Below are positions 9,767-17,648 of a stretch of 64,000 nucleotides of DNA, in pieces. Within the stretch, counting starts at the first letter, position 1, and the number at the start of each line of letters is the position of its first letter. Source of the stretch: Cellulomonas chitinilytica (lineage in GTDB: Bacteria > Actinomycetota > Actinomycetes > Actinomycetales > Cellulomonadaceae). The stretch covers positions 186,001 to 250,000 of the forward strand of contig NZ_BONK01000003.1 in assembly GCF_016862675.1 (NCBI RefSeq), read 5' to 3'. A model generated the notes under the pieces. The model was not told the origin of the DNA. It did not search any database and was given only the letters and a program-made list of their open reading frames with translations. A program made the position numbers and the translations under genes.

Positions 9767-11528
9767 TGGGAGCCGCCTTGAACGCGGCGCTCACGTGGGA
9801 CGTCCCGAGGCTGGTGGACGACGTGAGCGTCTGCCCCGCGACGGTCCAGGTCACCGTGACGGTGATGGTGCCCGTGTCGGCGTCGATCGTGCACCCCTCG
9901 AGCCCGCAGGCGGCCGGGTCGGGGTTCGACTTGATCGACATCGCCGGCGTCACCGTCACGGTGACGGCGGCCTGCACCGTCGAGGCGCCCGCGGTCCACG
10001 TGACGCTCGGCGTCGTGACCGTGGAGCTCGTGGTCGTGCCGACGACCAGGGTCGTGTACCCGGTGCCGTTCCAGTAGGCGACCTGCGCCGACCGGGCGCT
10101 CGTCGCGTCTCCCGTGCGCTGGGACAGCCCACGCTCGACGCGCACGGAGTCCGTGTACGACGTCACGGTCGCCAGCCCGCTGGGGGCCGCGCCGCCCGCC
10201 CAGGGGCCGACGCCGAACGCGGCGTTCCCGAGGCTGCGCTCGGCGACGGCTGCGGTGCACCCGGGGCCGGTGAGCGTCGCGCACCCGACCGCGATCGCAC
10301 CGCCGGCCGTCGTGAACCGGCCGCCGTAGGCCTTGGCGGACCCGCCACCGGCCACCGACGCACCCGTGAAGGTGGTCCCGTCGACGGTGAGCACCACGCT
10401 CGACCCGGTGCCGCCGGTCAGCGTCGACGCGCCGCAGCCCTGGCCCGCGGGGATGCCCGACGCGCACGAGGCCGCCATCGACGCCTTCGCGAGCCCGACC
10501 CGGGACCCGGACGCGAGCAGGTTCAGCGCCAGGTTGCCCGACGAGAGGACCAGCGGCGACGTCACGCCGGTGGAGCCGACGTCCGGCGGGCTGCTCGGTG
10601 CGGCGCCGCTCGAGCCGACGTCGTTCGACGACGCGTTGCTGAGCTTGGTCCCGCCGTCCTGGAGCGGCGCGACCGTGGGGTCGGCCTTCGCCAGCGTGGA
10701 CCCGGCGTGCAGCACGGTCGAGTCGACGGTCGTGGACTGCTGGGACGTGATGCCGATGCCGGCCTGGCCGCCCGTGACGGTCGCGAGCGTGTAGTCCGAC
10801 CCGGGCAGCAGGGGCTGCACGGGGGTCGGTCCGGCCGGCGCGCTGCCCGACGACGCCGTCACCGTGGTGGTCGCGCCGCTCGCGCTCGCGCTCCCGGTGA
10901 ACAGGGCCTGGCACGCGCCGAGGAACGGCTGGTTCGACGCGTCACCGCACCCGCCGGACGGCGCGTAGGCCTCCGAGCGCACCAGCACCTGGCGCAGCTT
11001 GCCGGTCTTGTTGGCCGACCAGGAGGTGATGACCGAGAGCGTGACCACGTCGCCGTCGGTGCTCGCCGACCGCGTGACGTAGGTGCGGCTCGTGAACCTC
11101 ACGCCCGGGATCGCCGGGTCGGTGTCGACCATCTTGTTGGTGCCGCCCGGGCCGGACAGCGGCAGCTTATCCATCGCCTGGTCGCTGGCCGTCACGAGCG
11201 TCTCGTCGATCGCGAGGTTCACCGTCGGGTGCAGCTTGCCGCCCACCACGTTCGTGTCCGGACCTCCGGCGGCGAGGAAGCTCGTGCTCATGCCCTTGCT
11301 GAGCACCAGCCACGGCAGCGCCCGCAGCTCCTCCATGACCTGGTTGGCCACCGCGGTGGCCTGCGTGCGCTGGCGGGACTGCGCGTTGGTCACGAGGGCG
11401 GAGGTCTGCACCACCATGAGGCTGAGCAGGACCACCGTGATGATCATCATCGCGACGAGCAGCTCCATGAGGGTGAACCCGGAGTCGTCGTCACGCCACC
11501 GTTCGAGTCGCGCTCGTCGCACCTGCAC
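9759..11528 (-). CDS. Large minor prepilin, PilV-like
   Basis: 589 residues, about three times a normal PilV. The N terminus has an RDDDSG leader end followed by FTLMELLVAMMIITVVLLSLMVV, with Gly before the cut and Glu at +5. A conventional pilin head follows (to about residue 190), then a long Ser/Thr/Gly/Ala-rich, repeat-like region and a C-terminal beta-sandwich-like stretch of alternating Thr and Val. Secretion and surface display are implied. I chose the GTG at 11526-11528, 5 bases after GGAGG; a GTG two codons later is possible. A strong hairpin lies in its leader (11571-11622). Confidence 0.72.
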   Translation of the reverse strand: MQVRRARLERWRDDDSGFTLMELLVAMMIITVVLLSLMVVQTSALVTNAQSRQRTQATAVANQVMEELRALPWLVLSKGMSTSFLAAGGPDTNVVGGKLHPTVNLAIDETLVTASDQAMDKLPLSGPGGTNKMVDTDPAIPGVRFTSRTYVTRSASTDGDVVTLSVITSWSANKTGKLRQVLVRSEAYAPSGGCGDASNQPFLGACQALFTGSASASGATTTVTASSGSAPAGPTPVQPLLPGSDYTLATVTGGQAGIGITSQQSTTVDSTVLHAGSTLAKADPTVAPLQDGGTKLSNASSNDVGSSGAAPSSPPDVGSTGVTSPLVLSSGNLALNLLASGSRVGLAKASMAASCASGIPAGQGCGASTLTGGTGSSVVLTVDGTTFTGASVAGGGSAKAYGGRFTTAGGAIAVGCATLTGPGCTAAVAERSLGNAAFGVGPWAGGAAPSGLATVTSYTDSVRVERGLSQRTGDATSARSAQVAYWNGTGYTTLVVGTTTSSTVTTPSVTWTAGASTVQAAVTVTVTPAMSIKSNPDPAACGLEGCTIDADTGTITVTVTWTVAGQTLTSSTSLGTSHVSAAFKAAPSA

Positions 11529-11570
11529 GCACACCTCCGTCGCCCGTCGGGACCAAGGGCGCTCGCAGGC

Positions 11571-11622
11571 GCTCAGGACCCGGTCCACCCTCCTAACGGC
11601 AGGTGGACCGGGCTTCCTGAGC
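11571..11622 (-). terminator. Long hairpin between the two minor-pilin units
   Basis: A 19-bp stem (arms 11571-11589 and 11602-11622, with a 2-base bulge) and a 12-base loop. It ends 42 bases before the PilV-like start. I see no recognisable promoter between the hairpin and that start, so it may act as an attenuator in the leader rather than only as a terminator. Confidence 0.65.
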
Positions 11623-11668
11623 AGGGCCGAGGAAATGAGGCCGAGATCTCACGCATCTCTCATCTGAG

Positions 11669-11690
11669 GCTCGGGAGCATTCGCCCGAGC
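11669..11690 (-). terminator. Hairpin after the first PilX-like gene
   Basis: GCTCGGG, 8-base loop, CCCGAGC, 16 bases after the stop codon at 11707. It is a 7-bp GC-rich stem without a T-tract. Confidence 0.4.
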
Positions 11691-11706
11691 GGGGCCGTAC
11701 CGGACG

Positions 11707-13605
11707 TCAGTTCCGCACCGAGGCCGGTGTCGTCGTCTCACCGAAGTAGCGCTGCGTCCACTGGGCGTTGACCCAGCGGGGGAAGTACGGCGGTGCCGAG
11801 TACTTCAGGCGGCCGTCGTAGACGTAGTGCTTGAGGTACCCCGTGGTCGACGCCTGACCGACGATGCCTCGCCAGCGCTGGGCGATCGAGCCGTTGACCT
11901 GGAGCTGGCCGAGCTGGGTGCCCTCGTCGTACTTCTGGACGTAGAAGGAGTGCTGGAGCGTCTGGATCGACGCCATGATCGTGATGCCGCTCACGACCAC
12001 CGCGCCGGTGGGGTCGGCGTAGTCGTGCGGCCAGCCGGCGACGCTGGCCTTCTCGACCGGCGTGTTCCACTTGCAGGACGACCCGCCGGGGCACGGGCTG
12101 CCCGTGGCCGCGACCTCGTACATCCACGGGTGGAAGACCTCGATCGAGTTCGTCGCCACGAGTCCGACCATGTCGGGGCTGTCGAGGCTGACGCCGCCGG
12201 CGAGCACGAGGTCACCGGTGAGGACCACGGACTGCTCGGCCGCGACGGTCACCCGCCCCTTGACGACGCCCTCGATGTAGACGTTGCCCTCCTGGCAGAA
12301 CTTCGTCGTCTCCGTCATGGTCTCGTCGTACGTGTACTTCGACGACGTCGTCGCCGGCTTGGCGGCGGCGACCGCCTTCGTGAACGTGCCGAGCGGGAGC
12401 TCGGGGTACGTCGCGTCGCCGCTGATCTGCCCGGCGTCGCAGCGGGAACGGGTGATCCCCGTCGGCTCGCCCGACGTGTACACGACCATGTTCTGCGGGA
12501 CCGCGACGGTGGCGCCGGCCAGCGAGTTCAGGTCGCCGAGCGTGCCGCAGCTCGGCGCTGTCCCCGCAGGCGGCGGGGTCGAGACGGGTTCCTTGCCGCC
12601 GTTGTTGGCCGTCTTGTTCCAGACGGTCATGGTCCCCGACGGGTTGAACTTGATCCGCGTCGAGCCGAAGTAGTGGCATCCCGGGTACTCGGCGAACTTC
12701 GCCGAGTTGTCGTCGAGCTTCAGCAGCTCCCCCTTGTCGGACAGCTGCGGCTGCTTGGTGCTGAAGTCGGCCGTGCTCCACGAGCCACCGGTGTTGCGCA
12801 GGCAGTACTTCCAGGTGTTCGGGTCGCCCGTCACGTTCGCGCACGTCGGGTTGGCCGACGTGAACGTGTCGTCGAACTTGGGCCCGCTCGCGAGGACCGA
12901 GTCGTTCGAGAACACGGACCCCACGAGCTCGTCGCCCGAGACGAACTGGATCTCGACGCAGCCGGCCCCTTCGCGCCCCTCCCAGAAGTGCTTGGGGGCG
13001 TTGCCGGTCAGGCCGCACTTCGGCTTGTTCGCCGCGGTGATCGACGCGACCTTGGTGGGGTTGTACGCCTGCACGTTGGCCGGGTCCGCCGACTCGAAGT
13101 CCGTGTAGTACACGTAGTCGGTCGACCCGCCCTTGGTGAGCGAGGCCTCGACGGTGCGGTAGCGGCCGTTCACCTTGCCCGTGGACCGGACGATGATCGT
13201 CCCCTCCGTCTGGGCGGCGGACGCGTCGAACGAGTAGTGGAAGAACGCGTCCTTGGGGCCGGTCTTGCCCGGCGTCACCGGCAGCCACTTGACCGTCGTC
13301 GCCGCGTTCCAGCTGCAGAGGTTGGCGACGGTCATCGGGCCCTCGAGCGCCTTGTTGTCGCAGTCGAGCTTCTTGTAGTACTCGTCGTCCCGGTTCAGGT
13401 GGGCGGCGAAGTCCTCGATGCCCGACTGCGCCGCGGACATCGCGCCGCCGTGGTCCTGGTCGTACCGGGCGAACTTGGTGCTGGAGATCGTGTAGGCCAG
13501 CGCCGCCATCGCCAGCATGGCGAGGACGAGCATCGAACCCACGACGAAGACCAGCGCGAAGCCGCCCTCCTGGTGCTCGCGGAGCACTCGCAGACGTGTC
13601 GTCAC
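11707..13605 (-). CDS. Large PilX-like pilus-associated protein
   Basis: 632 residues. A short basic start leads to GGFALVFVVGSMLVLAMLAMAALAYTI, a PilX-type N-terminal helix with Phe, not Glu, at +5. The rest is a large extracellular domain with about a dozen cysteines and many aromatic and Asn/Gly turns; the C-terminal half has beta-helix-like repeats (VYIEGVVKGRVTVAAEQSVVLTG reads like polymer-forming repeats). GTG start overlapping the previous stop as GTGA. It is the last gene of the first minor-pilin unit. The role is inferred: tip complex or adhesin. Confidence 0.62.
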   Translation of the reverse strand: MTTRLRVLREHQEGGFALVFVVGSMLVLAMLAMAALAYTISSTKFARYDQDHGGAMSAAQSGIEDFAAHLNRDDEYYKKLDCDNKALEGPMTVANLCSWNAATTVKWLPVTPGKTGPKDAFFHYSFDASAAQTEGTIIVRSTGKVNGRYRTVEASLTKGGSTDYVYYTDFESADPANVQAYNPTKVASITAANKPKCGLTGNAPKHFWEGREGAGCVEIQFVSGDELVGSVFSNDSVLASGPKFDDTFTSANPTCANVTGDPNTWKYCLRNTGGSWSTADFSTKQPQLSDKGELLKLDDNSAKFAEYPGCHYFGSTRIKFNPSGTMTVWNKTANNGGKEPVSTPPPAGTAPSCGTLGDLNSLAGATVAVPQNMVVYTSGEPTGITRSRCDAGQISGDATYPELPLGTFTKAVAAAKPATTSSKYTYDETMTETTKFCQEGNVYIEGVVKGRVTVAAEQSVVLTGDLVLAGGVSLDSPDMVGLVATNSIEVFHPWMYEVAATGSPCPGGSSCKWNTPVEKASVAGWPHDYADPTGAVVVSGITIMASIQTLQHSFYVQKYDEGTQLGQLQVNGSIAQRWRGIVGQASTTGYLKHYVYDGRLKYSAPPYFPRWVNAQWTQRYFGETTTPASVRN

Positions 13606-14363
13606 GGCGTGGCCGCCTCCTCCTTCTTACGGAGCACCGACTGCGCGTTCGGCAGGGTGATGCGCTGGATGTACGTGGTCGGGGCGGCGAGGTTCGACTT
13701 GCCCGCCTGCACGGTGACGGACAGCTCGACCGCGAGCACCGACGAGAGCTCCGTGCCGGTGAGCCCCGAGGCACCGGGCGTCAGCGGCGACCCGGCGCCG
13801 GGCTTGTAGTACGAGAAGACCGCGGGCCCGCTCACCTGGACACCCCGCGCGACGACACGGGTCTTGACCCGGGCCTTGCACGCGGCGGTGGCCCCGACGG
13901 CGTCGGCGTCGCAGTACAGGTAGTTGGTGTCCGCACCGACGAACGGGTCGTGCACCTGGATCTTCTCGATGAGCTTGCCCTTGTCCGCCCCGCTCGTCAC
14001 GACCGTGTACGTCACCTGGCTGGGTCCGATGACGTTCCCGGGGTTGTTGATGTTGGCGTAGAACTTCACGGAGAAGTTCTGCCCGACGACGAACGCGTCC
14101 TGGTTGCACGTCGGCGTGCAGGTCGTCATCTGGTTCGGCATGACTGCGGTCCGCAGCGTCTTCGACATCGTCTCGACCGCGGTGCGTCCGGCGTCGACCT
14201 GGTCCTGCAGGTTCACCGTCTGCGCGTTGGTGCGCATGAACCCGATGGTCAGGGCACCTGTCGCGGCGAGGATCACCGCGAACACCAGCATCGTCACGAG
14301 CATCTCCGTGAGCGACGACCCCCGGTCCGTGCCGGCGACCCTCCGACGCAGCGCTGCGATCAC
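13602..14363 (-). CDS. Minor prepilin, PilW-like
   Basis: 253 residues. Basic start, then RGSSLTEMLVTMLVFAVILAATGALTIGF: cut expected after Gly with Glu at +5 and a Ser rather than Phe at +1. The head domain is beta-rich with two Cys clusters (TCTPTCNQ and YLYCDADAVG), which suggests disulfides. GTG start overlapping the stop of the adhesin-like gene as GTGA. The frame continues open upstream through the adhesin gene, but that part has no leader and is a shadow. Confidence 0.8.
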   Translation of the reverse strand: MIAALRRRVAGTDRGSSLTEMLVTMLVFAVILAATGALTIGFMRTNAQTVNLQDQVDAGRTAVETMSKTLRTAVMPNQMTTCTPTCNQDAFVVGQNFSVKFYANINNPGNVIGPSQVTYTVVTSGADKGKLIEKIQVHDPFVGADTNYLYCDADAVGATAACKARVKTRVVARGVQVSGPAVFSYYKPGAGSPLTPGASGLTGTELSSVLAVELSVTVQAGKSNLAAPTTYIQRITLPNAQSVLRKKEEAATP

Positions 14364-16282
14364 TGGACCTGCCCCCCACCCGTGTCCTTGGTCAACGACG
14401 TGGTGCCGGGCTTCACGAGGAACGAGCCGGCCCCCGAGCACTTGTTGGTGCTGCCGGAGCTCTTGTTCCAGATGTACGCGTAGTACGTCGTGGTCCCCGA
14501 GGTGGGCCGCAGGGCGTTGGTGACGAACAGGTTGCCCCCCGAGGCCCCCGTCGGCCCCGCCTGCAGGACCGACGCACCGGACGGCGTCGTCGTCGTCGCG
14601 CTGCAGGTCATCGTGCTCGAGGTGCTCACGAGGAGGAACCGCGAGGCCGGGATGCCCGTGACGGTGAGCGTCGCGTACAGCGGTGACGCGGCCCACGCCC
14701 TGCTCACCGGCGTCTTGTAGAAGAGGCTGACGGCGCTGATGAGGTCCGGGTAGCTCAGGCAGGTCCCCGCGGTCGCGACGTCCGTGTCGCTGCTCAGCCA
14801 GACGTACCAGTTGCCGGCGGGCAGGTCCATCGGCGCGTTCCTGGCGGCGTCCACGTCGAGGGCGACAGCCCCCGCGGGGAGGCTCGTCGGGCAGGTCGTC
14901 AGGGTCGACGGGCTGATCAGCGCCTTGTCGACCGCCCACACCTTCCCGCCGGCCGGGACGCTCGTGAGCCGGAGCGTCTGCGTGCCCCACAGCTGCTCGT
15001 CGTTGTCGCCGCTGGTCAGGACGACCCCGGTCGGTCCAGGCGAGCACGCGTAACCGGTGCCCTGCACGAACAGGTCGTACTTGCCGGGCAGCAGGACGAG
15101 GTGGGACTGCACGCCGCTCACGACCTCCGAGAAACCTGTGCCGGATGCGCACGTCTTCGTGGCCGCCGCCGACGGGTACGCGAAGACCTTCTGGGCACCG
15201 GCCGGCAGCGTGTCGATCTCGACGCGCGCCATCTCGAACTTCGCGTCGATCTGCACCGACCCGCCACCGGGCAGCGGTGCCGCCTTGTAGCCGGTGGTCG
15301 GCGCGGTCGTGCCGAAGTACGCGCCGTACGTCGTCGGCCACATGCCGGTGAACGTGGTGGTCACACCGGTGACGACCTTCGTGGTCGCCCCGCTGGCACC
15401 CGAGTACTGGGAGGCGACAAGGGTGATCGTCGAACCGGCGACCTGCGCGTCGGTGAGGGTGACGTCGTCTTCCCGCACGAGACGGACCGTCACGGTGCCC
15501 GCCCGGCCGACCGTGAAGTCGGCGCCGCTGGAGATCGTGCCCGGCTGCACCAGGCCCGTGATCTTGGACGGGTTCGGCGTGCTGGAGATGTCGACGTACG
15601 CCGAGTCCACGACCCGCAGGGTGTAGACCGTGCCCGCCGCCACCGGGGTCACCTGGATCACGGCGCAGCCGCTGGCGTCCGTGTAGCCGGTGGAGACCGA
15701 GCCGCCGGTCGCGCTCACCGCCATGCCGCTGAGCGCCTTGCCGTCCTGGTCGACGACCTTCGACGCGATGAACGCGTCGGTCGTCGCGACCCCCATCTTC
15801 TTCGGGGGCGCGAGCTGGGCGGTGCTCACGACGGGCTTCGTGCTGCCCATGTTCGGCCAGCTGACGGTGACCGTGACGCCGAGCGTCGGGTACGAGACGA
15901 GGGAGCCGCCCTCGCACGCGGAGGCGCCGTTGCCCCCGACGTTCCACTGGGCGGAGCGACGGACGGTGTAGCCGGTGCCGTCGACGACCAGGGGCTGGCC
16001 GTCGGTCCCACCGGGAAGATGGTGCGGGTTGACCGCGAGCCCGGCGTTCGCCAGCTCGAGCGGTCCGGTCTTCGTCGCGAACTGCTCGCGCACCAGGTCC
16101 AGCTCGCGGGACGCCAGGTTCGCCGCGGCGACCCGGTTGCGGTTGCTCACCGCCTTGGTCTGCGCGGTCATGATCACACCGATGACGGCCGCCGCCATCG
16201 CTCCGAGGACCACCATGGCGACCACGAGCTCGATGAGCGTGAAGCCCTGATCGCGCCGTTGCGATCTGCGCGGGAGCTGCAT
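14360..16282 (-). CDS. Adhesin-like minor prepilin with Cna-B-like domain
   Basis: 640 residues, starting with a true prepilin leader (MQLPRRSQRRDQG then FTLIELVVAMVVLGAM, Glu at +5). After a pilin-type head (to about residue 165) comes a region near 180-250 beginning with DGKALSGMAVSATGG and GYTDASGCAVIQVTPVAAGTVYTLRV. It resembles carboxypeptidase-regulatory/Cna-B beta-sandwich modules, and further Thr/Ser/Gly-rich beta modules follow. This makes it the best candidate for a pilus-tip adhesin, possibly for plant-polysaccharide surfaces, though that is inference. I chose the ATG at 16280-16282, 8 bases after GGAGG. It begins the first minor-pilin unit; I saw no own promoter, so it may be read through from the pilin terminator. 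Confidence 0.7.
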   Translation of the reverse strand: MQLPRRSQRRDQGFTLIELVVAMVVLGAMAAAVIGVIMTAQTKAVSNRNRVAAANLASRELDLVREQFATKTGPLELANAGLAVNPHHLPGGTDGQPLVVDGTGYTVRRSAQWNVGGNGASACEGGSLVSYPTLGVTVTVSWPNMGSTKPVVSTAQLAPPKKMGVATTDAFIASKVVDQDGKALSGMAVSATGGSVSTGYTDASGCAVIQVTPVAAGTVYTLRVVDSAYVDISSTPNPSKITGLVQPGTISSGADFTVGRAGTVTVRLVREDDVTLTDAQVAGSTITLVASQYSGASGATTKVVTGVTTTFTGMWPTTYGAYFGTTAPTTGYKAAPLPGGGSVQIDAKFEMARVEIDTLPAGAQKVFAYPSAAATKTCASGTGFSEVVSGVQSHLVLLPGKYDLFVQGTGYACSPGPTGVVLTSGDNDEQLWGTQTLRLTSVPAGGKVWAVDKALISPSTLTTCPTSLPAGAVALDVDAARNAPMDLPAGNWYVWLSSDTDVATAGTCLSYPDLISAVSLFYKTPVSRAWAASPLYATLTVTGIPASRFLLVSTSSTMTCSATTTTPSGASVLQAGPTGASGGNLFVTNALRPTSGTTTYYAYIWNKSSGSTNKCSGAGSFLVKPGTTSLTKDTGGGQVQ

Positions 16283-16353
16283 GCGGGAGTCCTCCGACCA
16301 TGAGATGACGTGTGCTGCTCGGTACCGACGCGGCAGTTCGGTGTGAGGGGCGT

Positions 16354-16390
16354 ACACGACGGGCCGACCACTGAGGTCGGCCCGTCGTGT
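16354..16390 (-). terminator. Terminator of the first major pilin
   Basis: A perfect stem of 14 bp, extendable to 17 (arms 16354-16369 and 16375-16390), with the 5-base loop ACTGA. It starts 15 bases after the pilin stop. Its strength suggests that pilin mRNA is a stable monocistronic species, with limited read-through into the adhesin gene. Confidence 0.85.
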
Positions 16391-16404
16391 CACGCGTCAG
16401 TGCA

Positions 16405-16854
16405 TCAGGCGCACTTACCGGCCTCGAGGCCGCTCGCCGCCGAGTACTTGAAACCGACGACAGCCTTGTCACCCGACGCGTCCGTCACGTCGACGCACCA
16501 GTTCGTGTCGTGCGGCGTGCCGAGGAACTCGACACCGTCGCCGAGGACGACCTTGTTCGACGCGTTGCCGAGCTCGTTCGTGCCGAGCTTGTACTTGCCG
16601 CCACCCGTGGCGACCGTCTGCGTGATGGCCGGGTCGGTCGTGCCGTCCCAGTCGACGAAGTACGTGGCGATCTCCTTGCCGAGGGTCGACACGTCGGCCT
16701 TGGCGGCCGTGTCCTCGGCCTTCTTGCGCTGGTTGAGGAACACCGGGATCGCGATCGCCGCGAGGATGCCGATGATGATCATGACGACGAGGAGCTCGAT
16801 CAGGGTGAAGCCCTGGTCCTTCTCGTCGATGGACTTGCGGATACGAGCGATCAC
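16405..16854 (-). CDS. pilA: Major type IV pilin, copy 1
   Basis: 149 residues. The leader ends in KDQG and the mature helix reads FTLIELLVVMIIIGILAAIAIPVF with Glu at +5, the canonical class IVa prepilin. A short globular head follows, with Cys in TNWCVDV and a C-terminal GKCA, which would form the usual C-terminal disulfide loop. GTG start, with AGGGAG about 7 bases upstream. It has its own sigma-28-like promoter and its own terminator. The first 60 residues are nearly the same as in copy 2 while the heads diverge, so the two may form mixed or alternative fibres. Confidence 0.93.
   Translation of the reverse strand: MIARIRKSIDEKDQGFTLIELLVVMIIIGILAAIAIPVFLNQRKKAEDTAAKADVSTLGKEIATYFVDWDGTTDPAITQTVATGGGKYKLGTNELGNASNKVVLGDGVEFLGTPHDTNWCVDVTDASGDKAVVGFKYSAASGLEAGKCA
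16668..16854 (-). repeat. Direct repeat shared by the two pilins, copy A
   Basis: The 5' coding segment of pilin 1 is about 95% identical to 17309-17495 in pilin 2, with a fully identical run of 119 bases at 16706-16824. The copies are offset by 641 bases in the same orientation. Confidence 0.9.
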
Positions 16855-16928
16855 TGTGTACTCCCTGAGTTTTCGGGTTGCCATCGTCCTCAAAGCCGTC
16901 CAAGCGGGGCCTGTGCGACCTGTCCGTG

Positions 16929-16956
16929 TTATCGACGTCCACACAATGGGACTTGA
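16929..16956 (-). promoter_or_regulatory. Sigma-28-like promoter of pilin 1
   Basis: On the minus strand TCAAGTCC, 12 bases, GTCGATAA. The -10 element is the closest in the set to the GCCGATAA consensus of FliA/WhiG. The leader to the GTG start would be about 70 bases. Confidence 0.65.
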
Positions 16957-17009
16957 GGGCACTTTCGACACTCACCCGACCGGAGTAGCCCAGTTCGCCC
17001 GAAAAGGCA

Positions 17010-17045
17010 GAGGGCCGGTCGGGAGTGATTTCCCGACCGGCCCTC
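17010..17045 (-). terminator. Terminator of the second major pilin
   Basis: A perfect 15-bp stem (17010-17024 with 17031-17045) and a 6-base loop, 16 bases after the pilin stop. It isolates this pilin from pilin 1. Confidence 0.85.
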
Positions 17046-17060
17046 GCCTGTGGTACTACG

Positions 17061-17495
17061 TCAGCACTGGCCCGCTTCGAGGCCGCCGGCCGCCGAGTAC
17101 CGGAAGCCGGTGGACTTGGCCTTGTCGCCCGAGTCGTCCTTCACCGAGACGCACCACGACTGGTCCTTGTCGAGGTCCTTCGTGGTGCCGAGGTAGACGT
17201 TCTTCGACGCGTTGCCGACAGATGCGCCGTTGATCTCCCACTTCTTCGTCGTCGTGTTCAGCGAGACCGTCGCGGCGGTGCTGCCGTCCCAGTCGACGAA
17301 GTACGTGGCCAGCTCCTTGCCGAGGGTAGACACGTCGGCCTTGGCAGCCGTGTCCTCGGCCTTCTTGCGCTGGTTGAGGAACACCGGGATCGCGATCGCC
17401 GCGAGGATGCCGATGATGATCATGACGACGAGGAGCTCGATCAGGGTGAAGCCCTGGTCCTTCTCCTCCATGGACTTGCGGATACGAGCGATCAT
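17061..17495 (-). CDS. pilA: Major type IV pilin, copy 2
   Basis: 144 residues, with the same leader and N-terminal helix as copy 1 (KDQG then FTLIELLVVM, Glu at +5). The head differs after about residue 60 but keeps the paired cysteines (SWCVSV and the terminal GQC). ATG start with GAGGGAG 5 bases ahead, a stronger initiation site than copy 1. It has its own promoter (17576-17603) and terminator. From expression signals alone, I guess this copy is the more abundant subunit. Confidence 0.93.
   Translation of the reverse strand: MIARIRKSMEEKDQGFTLIELLVVMIIIGILAAIAIPVFLNQRKKAEDTAAKADVSTLGKELATYFVDWDGSTAATVSLNTTTKKWEINGASVGNASKNVYLGTTKDLDKDQSWCVSVKDDSGDKAKSTGFRYSAAGGLEAGQC
17309..17495 (-). repeat. 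Direct repeat shared by the two pilins, copy B
   Basis: Partner of 16668-16854. The identical 119-base run lies at 17347-17465. It covers the leader, the hydrophobic helix and the start of the head. Confidence 0.9.
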
Positions 17496-17575
17496 GTCTG
17501 CTCCCTCACGGTTCGAGAACGTCTGCCGAGTTTTCAAGTTCGTCCGGCCGAGGCCGGTCCAGTCATACATCCCGG

Positions 17576-17603
17576 ACATCGGCCGGTTGGTCCGCCTACT
17601 TGA
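17576..17603 (-). promoter_or_regulatory. Sigma-28-like promoter of pilin 2
   Basis: On the minus strand TCAAGTAG, 12 bases, GCCGATGT. It lies between the pilC stop and the pilin 2 start, with a leader of about 75-80 bases. Confidence 0.6.
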
Positions 17604-17648
17604 GCACAAATGTCTGCTGGGCACAGATTCACTCGTTGGGCGCAGCCG

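Noticed and set aside
14364..16472. PilW-like frame (13602-14363) extended upstream to 956 residues
   Set aside because: The extra part overlaps the adhesin-like gene in another frame and lacks a prepilin leader. The GTG at 14363 overlaps the previous stop and is followed by a proper leader.
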